Shown piece by piece: positions 36,501 through 48,500 of a stretch of DNA of 64,000 bases. Both the position numbers and the translations under genes were made by a program. This DNA comes from Strongylocentrotus purpuratus (Eukaryota > Echinodermata > Echinoidea > Camarodonta > Strongylocentrotidae). Position 1 is the first letter of the stretch, and each line of letters opens with the position of its first letter. Location of the stretch: contig NW_022145542.1 in the NCBI RefSeq assembly GCF_000002235.5, positions 496,001-560,000 of the forward strand. Reading direction: 5' to 3'. The notes below the pieces were generated by a model, which was not told the origin of the DNA, did not search any database, and saw nothing but the letters and a program-made list of their open reading frames with translations.

Positions 36501-39500
36501 TATAATGAGAGTGCACTGTACATGGTGTTCTAGAGGTGAAGGATATGCAGGATGTTAAGAATGTGGATAAGATATCCCTCCCCGCCCGTGGCAGTGACCA
36601 ATAAAAGACAATGACACCATGGACCGTGTGTTGAGTGGTCTGACATAAGTGTAACGTTTATATTTAGGAAAAGTCTGTTGACCTCCAAAGTATATACAGT
36701 ATTTAAGATGATTTAAGATGATTAAGACTATTTTTTTTTTATCAATGATGGTCCAAACGTGAAGCATTGGTGGAGGAGTACATGTATGGGCCAGGAGGAA
36801 GTACACTCCCTTCACAATGGCGATTCCCTCATTCACATATGATTTATGTCATCACTCTCAAGTGAAGCAAGTATTGGAACAAGGGAACAACCTCTCGAGA
36901 GGAGTATAGGGGGAAGTGTCGTGGCAGTATTGGAATGCCCTTACAGGTACACTCCCCTCAAGAAGTTGTTCCCTCATTCACTTACAGTGCACTCTCGTTA
37001 TAAAGAACACTGATATAACAAAATTTCATTTTAAAGAAGTAAAATCTCTGGTCCCATATCTTGGATTTCCTTTGTATTCTATTGTTTTGGCAGCCCTGAT
37101 ATAAAGAAATTTCGTTATAAAGAAACAATTTCATGGGTCCCAAGGACTTCTTTATAACGAGACGACCAAGATGTGACTTTTGCTTTGGACTACCATCCAC
37201 CTGTTCATGAGGAAAATGATGAACAACCGAAGATTTGGGGGTATGAGTTACAGGTTAATGCTAGTGTTGGACAATAATTAAAAGATTAAGGTGTTAGCAA
37301 AATCAACAGGTACAATTACTTTGGCTACATGCAGTGTTTGTTGAAGGCATGCTGAAGGGATTTTAATGTAGGCCTACTGGTACATGTCTTGAACTGTTTT
37401 GATGTTGCACATAATTTTGTGTAATGTTCCTGTGCTTGGAGGATGACTGTTGTTGATGAAGGATTCTGGTGGTGAGAGGATGCATTACCCATACGGGGAA
37501 TACATCCTCTCACCTACTGATTTTGATGTTGGAAGTGAATGTTGGGATAGTGTCTGTAGTCACATTGGCTGGAGTTGTTCATGGGTGAAATTGTCCGAAG
37601 TCCTCCCAAATTAGATTTGGGTAGCGTTGACGCATGCGGTTGAAGACGCATGCGGTTGAAGACTATCACATGAACATAACAAATGATCTTCCATGGAAAA
37701 CATTTACCAAAAGTTTATATTTAATTGTAAAGTGTCAGTACAAGGTGGCAGATTTACAATGTATTCCACACACAAAAAAGACAGTCGGCATGGTCCTTGT
37801 CACATACTCTGAGAAACTATAGCGACATATTGCTGAAAGTGGAAAGGATAGGGAAGATGACTATGAGTGTACCAGTGCATGGTAGTCATGATGAGAGCAA
37901 TTTATACTAAGAATCACTGATTGCTATGTGCACTCAAGTAGCCAGCAGTAACTTTTGAGATGTTGGTATTACACAATGTGTGTTATGGGTAGTTGGATTT
38001 TTTTCTTTTAAAGTCTACAAAATTATGAGAACCTTAAATAATTTTTAATTGGTAAAATGACCTTTTAAAGGAAAATGCAAGATTTTGCAACCAATGACAA
38101 CAAAGCATGCCAAGTGAGTGTGTTGTTTGTAACATATTTTTTCATATGCTCTGGCCTACAACAAATTTGTCAGAGGTGCAGAGGTAAATTTATGGTGAAA
38201 TACATAGTCTTACATGTATAATAGCCCCAAAGGTGAAAGTGATTTCACACGCCCTAATATTTGTTAATACACATCCATTTTTCACAAAATTATACCTATT
38301 AGGTGACAACAAAAATGGCGGTCAAACCTTCCAGGGAGGGTCGGTCAGTCAGCATTTTTTATTGTGTTTTTGACATTAAATTTTTCGATTAAAAAACATG
38401 GAAATTATTTGTTCTCAGCTTCTCGCTCACTCACTGCACTCGCAACTTTTCATCCAATTTTTTTGTCAAAATGGCTGATTTTCCTTGTTTCCAACAAAAT
38501 TTACAATGATAAAATATAGACCTAAACACCTCAAAATAACAGTAAAATACAAAGACTGACAAATGGAGGAATGAGCCGGAGAGCCAGTAAGGCCCGAAAG
38601 TAGCCCACACCTTTACAAAAATATGTATACAATGCATGATATACACAGAAAAAAGAAACAATTAACAAAAGTTGAACGCGTAAAAAAGACTCTGACAAAA
38701 AGACAAATGTGGACATGCTCTAAAGAAATTACTCATAATTACTAATCAGCTAACGTTTAAGTAGGTTTCGAAAGTGTTTTGTATTTTTTATTCTTTGATT
38801 AGTTTAGGGAGTGAATTCGAAAGGATTAGGCCGGCTGCTTGTATACCATGATCAGAGAAAGCTTTCTTATTGAGTGTATGAGAAAGATCATTAATTTGTG
38901 TTGTTTAGTAATGGTAAGTATCAGAGCGCCTTTTGAAGTAGTCTTTGAAAGACACTGGTAAATTATTAATATAGAATGTATGCATAAATACGCCAAGTTC
39001 AAGAGTATACATGTCTATTACAGTATCGTGCATGCGCATTCAGTTTCAGCAGTTCCCTACGAAGAAGAAGTGTTCAAGCGATGCCCGTTATGGACAGAAA
39101 TTGCTTGAAAACACTGACATCGTAAGTAAAAAATGGTTGTATATGTGATGTAAATGTTCATTAATATCGTGTTAAGATCTCGGTGAGCACAAACATGGAG
39201 AGCTCCTAGTCAGGAATCCGCCTGACAAGCAATAGTTCATATCCTGCCCGGTTGACGTGAATTCACGCGCATGAAAATATGCTGGTAATGATGTCTGTCC
39301 TTTGTATGAGGGGACTGACCTAACAACACCTCAAGGAAATTTTGGACGGTAATAGGTAGGGTGGGGACTTGAGTAACCGGACACTTAATTTTGTGCGTTT
39401 TTTCAGAATATGTTGCCAAAAAACATAATTGAGTAACCGGACACTTAATTTTGTGCGTTTTTTCAGAATATGTTGCCAAAAAACGTAATTTCCAAATAAT

Positions 39501-42500
39501 CAGCATTAGAATTTCCATGCAAAATCAGGATTTATGCGAAGAAAAATAACAGCTGCGTCACCGGGTGTCTGTTTGCAACTGCGCGCGATGTTTCCCCGAC
39601 GCGTATTGCGCCGTTCTAATGCGCGGTGTCCGGGTAGCGTCTTATTTTTTCGTACCACGGCGAGGCCGGATTCCTGTTTTATCATGAATATTCATTAGGC
39701 AGGGTCGGGGAAAGTCTCGATTCTCTTAAATATTCATATCGAGGTGGGAATGCACGACGCGCGCTATACTCGCACGAAGTGAGAAGATTTAGTTCACGGA
39801 GAATGCATATGGGTGAGTAATTGATTGAAATATCAGTAGATTAAGAGAATTTAGTCATTAATTTGAAAAAGCTGTAATTCGTGATCTACTGTAATTTCTT
39901 TACATTTTGAGACTGTTCTCAACAGATTTGTGGGGAAAAGGCTAGGAAAATATTTCTCTTGAAATTGCACTTTGATTTTCATCGTCGTGAAGTAGTTTGA
40001 CTGCGGTTTGCCTTCATGTCACCCTTTAGAGCCCCGGGGTTCCGGCAGGCCCACGTTGGGGAATTTCGGTGCTCATCTGCATCAAGATAAAACTTTCTGA
40101 TCAGGTTTTATTCCAAATTTGATCGTCATCGTGAATCTAATTCACCAATCATCCATTGAATTTAAATCTAGATTTAACGTTACACCTTAAAATAATCTAT
40201 GAAGTATGATTTCTTTAATAATCCAAGAGGGTTAATTCTTGTTTATATCTTTAGTAGATGTCGACTCTGTTGGCTATACTAGTATTACTAAGACTAAGTG
40301 CTATCCGTTCGCTCAGTTGCATCATTGGTGCGTGTCAACTTTTAGACCAAAATTGTTTGTGACCATGGATAATCAAACGGCTTCAAACCACATTTCATTT
40401 AGACGTAAACCTGGAACTTATTAATAAAAATATTCAAAAACAAACAAACTAGACCTAGGATTCATTTATTTAATGTTCAGATGTTGTGTGTGTCCAGTGT
40501 GCTTGTCAAGTTGTCATAACTTTTCTAGATCTAGACCTAGGGCCTATATTAAAGATTTTTTCTTCTCCAAAGTGTGCAGTTCATTTGATAAATCTATTTT
40601 TTGTTGGACGTTGTATAAGAGAAGACCCCTAGGGTAGTCGACAATTATGTTTACTTATACGCAGAGGCGGCGGAGCAACTTCCAAAGTGGGGGGGGGGGG
40701 GGGGGGGGGCACCAACAAAAAAACTTTCTTGAAAAAAGGGCACCTTCAGAGGGAAAATATACCATTTTTTTGACATTGGTATATACCCCTATTTTGTGAT
40801 TACATTATCAGGGATGATTTCAATATTTGTTTCTCTTAATACAGCATTTAAGATATTGCTTAAGTATCATACTTTGCAGTTTTTGGCTTGCAGTGCGAAA
40901 AATTACATCTTATAAAGAGGAAAACCCAATCCTGAAAGGGGTTATATAAGCACAATCTCATAACGGAAGACTGAATAGATCTGTGATAAGTTACATAATT
41001 ATAACATCTATAACTATGGGCAAGCGTAGCGAGCGAGCTTTGTGGGAAATTGCTTTTAGTCGCTTGAAATTAGGGACACGTTTAATGATGAGAGGAAAAG
41101 GGGACACTTATCGAAAGGGTTAAGACACTTATCAGAAAAGAAAAGAAGCATGTGTCAAAGTACAAAGGCTAATTATCAGAGGTGAAAATGGGGCACTTCT
41201 TACACCTAAACAAAGAGGCATGCACCAGGGATGATAAGAACATGGGCATTTGTCGACGGAAAAGAGGCACCCATCAGATTTTGATAGGGGGCATTTATAA
41301 GCAGTGAAAAGGGGCATTTATGAAAAAGGGATAGGTTCTTTATAAGAAAGGAAATAGGGTACATATCATTGTTAAAAGGGTAATGAGAAGGGGAAGTGGC
41401 TCTTATTAAAAAGAAAAACTGGCACATGTTTAAATAAACGGGGCACTTATCAAAGACGAAAAGTAATACCGGTAATTATGATAAGGGGTAAGGGTGCTTA
41501 TAAGGAAAAAAGGCATTATATAGGAAGGAAAAGGAGGACGTGTCAAAATAAAAGGGGCATTTATAAGAGATGAAAAGAGTACTGACTAGGAGGGGAAGGA
41601 GTGCTTGTCAAAGTAAAACAAGTATCTCTCAGAAGTGAATAGGGTCATTTACAAGAGATGAAAAGGGGCACTTAAGAGAATGAAAAGGAACTATTTTCAT
41701 AGATGAAAAGGGGCATTTATGAGAAGGGAAAGGGCCTATTTTTAAATGGGGGCACTTATAAGAAAAAGGGGCACTTATTAAAAATGAAAGGGAGCACATG
41801 TGAAGATATAAGGTGCGCTTATCCAAGTTAAAAGGGGTAGTTATTAAAAGGGGAAGGGGCACTTTAAAAACTTAATAGGGGCACTTGTCAGAGTAAAAGG
41901 GGCACTTTCCTATGTAAAAAGGGCACTTTTCCTATGCAAAAAGGGGCACTTTTAGGGTACTTGACCAAATGGGAGGGCACTCTGCCCCCCCCCCCCCCTC
42001 TCGGAGCGCCGCCTCTGCTTATATGGTATGTAGTCCACCTCTTCTTGTTATAATACACTAATTCTACTTAGTACTGCTTCGTGTTCATAGGCCATAGAAA
42101 CCACTGTTTGATGCACAAGTTAAATCTTCCATTTAGTTTTACTTTGTACTGTGGTTCATTAAATAGGAATGTTGATTTCCACACCATATCAAAATTAAGG
42201 CCAACCATGACATAAAAATATCTATTAATTTGAATTATGCTAGATCTATTTTATTTTGTTAAGGAGAAAGGGATGCCTTGATTGTCGTATTGATTTTCTT
42301 CTTCTTTTTGTTCCAAAAGATTGAAACTGAAGAGCTGGAAGGAGGACATTACAACATCTCTTATATCTGCAAGATGAAGCAGAAAGTCCCATGCAGGTAC
42401 AGTTATCAGGTTATTTAGCACACACATATTAAACGACCACCTATTAATTCACTCAAAAGGAAATGGAACTAAGTTGACATTGCAAGCATATATAGTGGAG

Positions 42501-45500
42501 GGTATATTTTATTCTAGTTCTGCACCTATATTGATGTCTTTTCTTTCTATGTTTACAAAGGAAAATTTGTCCTTATTTACAGGAGGTGCTGTGTTTAGAA
42601 GAGCCATATCAAATGCACATTGTAAGCACTACATGTAGGGTATACACAGGACCCCTCATTTTTTTTTGTTGTAAGGGGTACTTTCACTTCTTGAGCAATG
42701 AAGATGAAGAAGAACACAAAATAAGATTGATAAAAGTCTGTTTATAGGATGTATTATGGTTGATATGTATCCATCAGTATCAGTTTTTAATTGAAGTACA
42801 TGTACCTACTTTGTTTTCTCTCATGTAGGATGATGCCTCTCTACAGTGGATGATGAAGGCATTCTGGTTTGCAAACTCAGGAGAGGAACAAAGAACAGAT
42901 GTTGACGGGATCATATCTAGAGATGCGGGCCTACTACACTTCATACGAGCAAGTGTGCTAATATACATGAAGGTACCCCCAATAAATTTTTGTGGAACAA
43001 ATGTCATGGAGAAAATTATAGATCTAAAACAGATATTTTTCATTGTCAGTTGACTTGTAAAAGAATGATTGACTTAATATCACAATTGTAATTTAGATTA
43101 AAAATTAAATGTCAATATAGATGAAATATAAGTCTACATTACGTATGTTTCAGTAGCATTATTTCCAGTACATTCTCTGGTCAAAGTTGTTTGGTCATTT
43201 TATGTCCCATACTTAACCGAGTATTATTCAATTACCGGTATGAGCACGAGTTGCATTACATTGTATTACTTATTTCATACCTTGTCTGATCCGAGCTCCA
43301 GCAGGCCTATCGTCTTAATGGGATCATCAGTAATAATTTAAGATGCGGTCAGTATTTAAACTAGTCTTGTACAAAAAATAGTTTAGGTTTGCCCACTAGA
43401 ACCCCAAGTGAATTTCAGTCCTTCCTTTTTCTGAGCAGGTATCAGGGTGTATGTTATTAGTCATTGTTGATTTTTTTATATCTTATTTCATTTTTCCATT
43501 CAACAGACTTGGGTTATATTTTTTTCGGAAAACTAGGCTACAACTTTAGTGATGGATGCAGAAGATATCTACACGAGACTACGTCTTAAAGATGCCACCC
43601 TCATATAATGAAAAAGGACAATAGAGATGGGTTTAAACTGGAATATTTACATGATATTTATTTGTTATTTGTATTATATGTTTGTAGAATACTACATTCA
43701 ATAAAGCTAATGAAGTTTATCATCTTGTCGACTTTCAAATAGATAAAGATAACTAATCCTCAACGAATAAACATTAAAATTCTAACAATGTCAACTACCA
43801 TCTTATAGGATGAAACTGAGGACTGGGCAGAAAGATTCTCCTTCAAATTTGATTGATAAAGGTCTATCAGTCTATATCAAAGATTGAATTAATCAATGAT
43901 ATTTTGATTATAATTATACATGTTAAAATTCATTTACCTCTATGGACTTCTGTATGGGAAGTTTTGTAGATTATGAAATTATTGCTACTTCAAGTATTGT
44001 ATGTAAGAAGGTTTGAAAGACAACACTCTAAATGCATTAAATATGGAAACTGCTAATCCTCATTGCCTTTCGTATCCAAACTGGTAGCTTTCATAGAATC
44101 ATGTTTCGATGCTTCCCAACTAAAGAAAACAGGGAGTGGGGGGGGGGGGGGGCTTGCTATCCTCTTATCTTATCCTCTGTACAAATATGATTATATGTTT
44201 ATATTAGAAGGATTTAGAAAGTGAAATTTTGAATTATAGCATTACTGTTGGTAGAAGTAATGGCAGTGTCGGGAGGGGGGGGGGGTTCCTGGTGAAATTT
44301 ACGGTATGCCAATGTCAAATTAATAAAAAAGAGAAAACTATTCTTAATAATAAAAAATTATACAGTACATGGGCCTCCTAACAAAAACCCTGGTACCACT
44401 GTTGTGTTTTGAGTGTGTGTGTTTTTTTTTTGGGGGGGGGGGGGCTGGCAAACCAATTACAAATTTCCAGTGTTAAATTCAAATTTTTTTCTTTAACAAA
44501 ATTATGTCAATATATTGTAATTAAACAATGTTTCACTTTCCTTTTTTTCAAGTTAGATATTTGAATAAAATGATTAACATACTTTCCGGTTTCTCTGGCC
44601 TCTTCATTAAAAATGTTCTACTTCTAGCAAAGCTCCTGGAAAGGCTGCAAAAAGGGAGAGTGAAGAGAATGAAATTGAAATGTGGACAGTAATGGAGTGA
44701 ATATGGAATGGTTGATGGTAGTTGATAACGAGTGAATGCAAATGAGTGGCAACAAGTACGACTGAAAGTGAGACAGAAAGGAATTGCAACAGGTTGCTCA
44801 GTCAAGAGAACAAACCTTGCAGAAGATAGTTTTCGAAAGACAGAGAAAGAGAGAAAAGGGGAATTATAAAAAAAGGAAAAGGGGGCATGTGTCAAAGGGG
44901 CATTTATGAGAAAGGGTTGGGGTTGGGGCTCCTATTAAACAGGGAAAGGGGCACATATCAAAAGGTAAAAGGGCACTCGTTAGAAAGTTTAAGGGGACGC
45001 GTGTCAAAGTAAAAAAAAATGAAAGGGCTTTTATCAGATATCACGTACAAGGGGCACTTATGAAAATGGAACAGTGGCACTTATGAAGTTAAAGGGGCAT
45101 TTGTTGAAGAAAAAGGGGCACCTGTCAGATTTGAATAGTGGGTAATTATCGCCAGGGCTGTAGCCAGAGTTTGGGGGGGGGGGCACATACATGTAATTGA
45201 TCGACGTCCTGGGGAGGGGTCAAAAAGAGTTCAACCGATCTTGGATTTTTTTCTTCTTTTTTTTCTTCAATGTATGTGAAAGAATGTGTAGTTTTCTCTC
45301 GAGTTTGTCTCATCATACATGGGATCTGTGGGTGCTAGGGTTCCTGCAGCAACCCTGTACATGGATTTTCTTCAGTGGGTGCATATAACTCGTTGACTTC
45401 ACATTGTAAACCTTCAAATGATGAATTATCATCGAGTCCCCCACCCCCCCCCCCCCTCTTCCCTCATTATTTTAGAAAGAAACCAAAGAGAACTTTTAAG

Positions 45501-48500
45501 AGAAAAAGAGAAAGGAAAGGAAAAAATGGTAGCTAGGCCAAAACAAAAACAAGAGGCAAGATAAAAGAAAACAAGATTGAAGATATGGTATCAATATTAT
45601 CTTGCTCCTTTCCCTTTTTCTTTTGTCTTCTTTTCATTTCAATTTTCTTGCAATTTATTTCTTTCTTCCTTGGTATCTATTCCGTATTCTTTATTTCTTC
45701 CATTCATTTATTATTTATATATATTTTACTTTTTAACTTTGTTATTCTTCTTTCTAATCCCATTTTTCTTTCTTCTTTTTCTTCCTTATGCAGTTAAGTG
45801 AGCATAGATCATAGAAATAATTTAAGTGCAATACACAAGTATTTTATTTTTGATAAATGTCTGTATGTAGGCCTATTCTTGTTATCTATTTTATACAGTT
45901 TATAATACTGTATCACATATTCAATACCATAATGCAACCTCTGCTTGTAATATTTAAAAAGCAAACCTAGAACTGATTATTTACCAATTCATGAAAAGAA
46001 CTAGACTCCCATTAATCTCAGAAAAGTAGGCCTAGGCTACTCACAAATTGCCTATCAAGACTCTTACTTGAAATATATGCTATATATCTTGTCTACCGAT
46101 ACTGACATTTTGGCATTTACTAGTAATAAACACAGCATTTATGACTGTATTATCTAAATGACCATGACATTGCTTTTCTATGTCATATTATAGGCCTGCC
46201 ATTAATCCAACGTACTTGTTACACACGATATTCGATGCTGCGCATGCCTCGATCATACATGAATATTCAAGAGAATCGAGACTTTCCCGGCCCTGCCTAA
46301 TGAATATTCATGATAAAACAGGAATCCGGGCTCGCCGTGGTACGAAAAAATAAGACGCGTCCGGGTACTCAACCCGTCCGGAAATACAACCTCTCATGAT
46401 ACCGATTTTGTGAGCACGAAAAAGAAGACTACGACAAGGTTAGGGTCATTTTGAACAGCGATATAAACAAACTGGTAGGTTGATACGGAGTGCCATTTCA
46501 GGGAATAAAAATACAGAAGTTTCTTTTTTATCATAAACCTACTCGTAGATTTCATGTTTTGATCGACAAATTGAGGACCTGAAATAATTGTGGACGGTAA
46601 TGGTAATAGGGCCCCCGTCATACGAGATGAACACGTATGCCCACGCATGGTATTACCGGACACTATTGAATTACCGGACGCGCGTTCTACGCGCGGGACT
46701 ACACGTATCGAATGTGCAAGTCGAGTGGGGTGATCAAGAAATGTATGACGCATCGTAAGAACACCAAAAAAAAAATAGAAAATGTACACATCTAACTTAG
46801 CCTAACGTATGAGTGACAAATACATGCCTTTTTCATGAAATAATCCAATTTTCCTAATGCCCGTGCAAAGTGAATGGCTGTCAAGTTTGTTTTGAGAATG
46901 TCATTTTGCTATTTGTTTTCCGTGCATTTTCTTCTCGCGCGACTCCCGACTTTTGCGTTTCGCCATAGACATAACACGGTGTCCGGCAATACAGGTCGAT
47001 TTTCAGCGCCGCGAAATAAGAATCATAACACGTGCAGGGACTAGATCTACGTGGGTACACTTTCCCATGACCATGTGCATGGCATTTTAATTTTAAGCGC
47101 CAACATGCTAAATAATCTGGTCAAGTTCACGCGATTTCTACATTTACACTTTTGCGTAGCGAATAATGATTCGAGTAGTGTAAAATCTAAACCGTTAAAA
47201 AGTTACTCGCTCAAAATCGCTCAAATTTTGTATCAATTTTGTTTCACTTACCCATCATCGATGCCATTTGCCTCATGATCATCTTGAACTTTCAACTTTG
47301 TTTGGGTGACATTTCCGAGCATCCGAATGCTTCCGAAGACGTTGCTTCCAAGACCTATGATGCCGAAGATGACGTTCTGTGTGACGTCACAGGTCTACTA
47401 AATAAAACAATAAAATTCACTTTTTGGCTCAGATATATACTGTTTCGTATGTTTTTCAGCGTTTTAACCCTCTTGAAACCATTCTAAGGCGTTCCATGCG
47501 ATACAATGTCAAAATGTTGGCTACAACATACATATCTGGGGCATTTTAGGTCATTACCTGGTATTTTACTACGAAAGTAATTGAGAGTGATCCGTTAAAG
47601 CCCTAGTCGTGTGGTGCGCCACCTACCGGTGGTTCCGGGAACATTGCGTCCAGCAAATCAAGAGACCGGTATACTAACATATTCAAATTTATGGATGTTT
47701 CTCTTGTGAGGACCTAGTGACGAGTTGAACTTGGAATCCAGTCTGCATACATTACTTGTTGCTATGTCGGGCAAGCCTCGGTCACGCATACAGGTAAAGA
47801 ATTGCTTTACACTCGGGCTTTGCGAACATGTATCATTGAGTGAGGTATTAGGATAAGTTCGAAAGTTAGGATGATCATATTGTTTATGTGATGATACTAG
47901 TAAAGTTGCAAATGTAGATTTGTTTCTAACTTGAGTGCATTATTACTTGAATGGTAATCGGACAGACCCAACGTTTCCTAACCTCATCTCATTTTATTTG
48001 TTGCAATCAATTTTTTTCAGAAAAACAAATATTGCAATTGTAGTGTTATAGTCGTGTTCAGTTTGTATGAAATATGGTAATCATTTCTATATATGTTTAA
48101 TCTGTCCTCATCCAATGATATTCCCACAATTTTGTACTAACTGTTGGTATATTTTTTTGTTTTTCTTTCAGTACTGTAGGAGCCAACTTGCAGGGTATCG
48201 TACAGTGCGGAGGAGTACAATCTGGAGGAGGACGTGAGTGGGAATATGCTTGGAATAAATACCAGAGTTCAACCTCTCCTACAGAGAAAGAATTGCTTCA
48301 AAGTGTCTTAGCGTGCACGCGGGATCCAGATATACTTAGCAGGTTAGTCAATGTTATACAAGTTAGAATCTCTAGATTGTACTGTGTATAGACCTGACAA
48401 ATATCAAGCTGTATTGTGAAAATTCCTTCACAGTTTTGTTCATGTTTGCAGAATTCACAAATGACGGAAGAAGCAACAGCAAACTTCCTTGAAAGCATAC

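Larger units (their letters stand above)
39372..46995. mobile_element. About 7.6-kb element-like region with inverted arms
   Basis: An arm at 39625-39760 and its reverse complement at 46240-46375 share about 130 bp (CTTATTTTTTCGTACCACGG, TTTATCATGAATATTCATTA, GTCTCGATTCTCTT). The motif CCGGACAC or a close variant recurs at both ends (39378, 39438, 39629, 46370, 46656, 46671, 46983). The outer limits are uncertain and I found no clean target duplication. No transposase recognised. Contains the 1.36-kb element at 40662 and exons 2-5 of the candidate nested gene. Confidence 0.45.
35969..48171. other. Aminopeptidase intron 6, 12.2 kb
   Basis: GTAAGT donor, TTTTCTTTCAG acceptor. It holds two pogo-like MITEs (36.3 and 37.0 kb), unremarkable AT-rich DNA at 37.2-39.0 kb, a candidate nested small gene, a roughly 7.6-kb region with inverted arms (39.37-46.99 kb), and plain sequence at 43.75-44.6, 45.8-46.2 and 47.4-48.1 kb. 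Confidence 0.8.

Noticed and set aside
40239-40435. 61-codon frame followed at once by AATAAA
   Set aside because: Could be a terminal exon, but it does not fit the phase of the candidate nested gene. AATAAA is common in this AT-rich DNA.
47252-47395. Reverse-strand open segment ([13 protein letters not shown]...) ending at a GTAAG donor
   Set aside because: It reads protein-like, but a stop lies close upstream, no second exon was found, and the GACGTCACA text looks like dispersed repeat.
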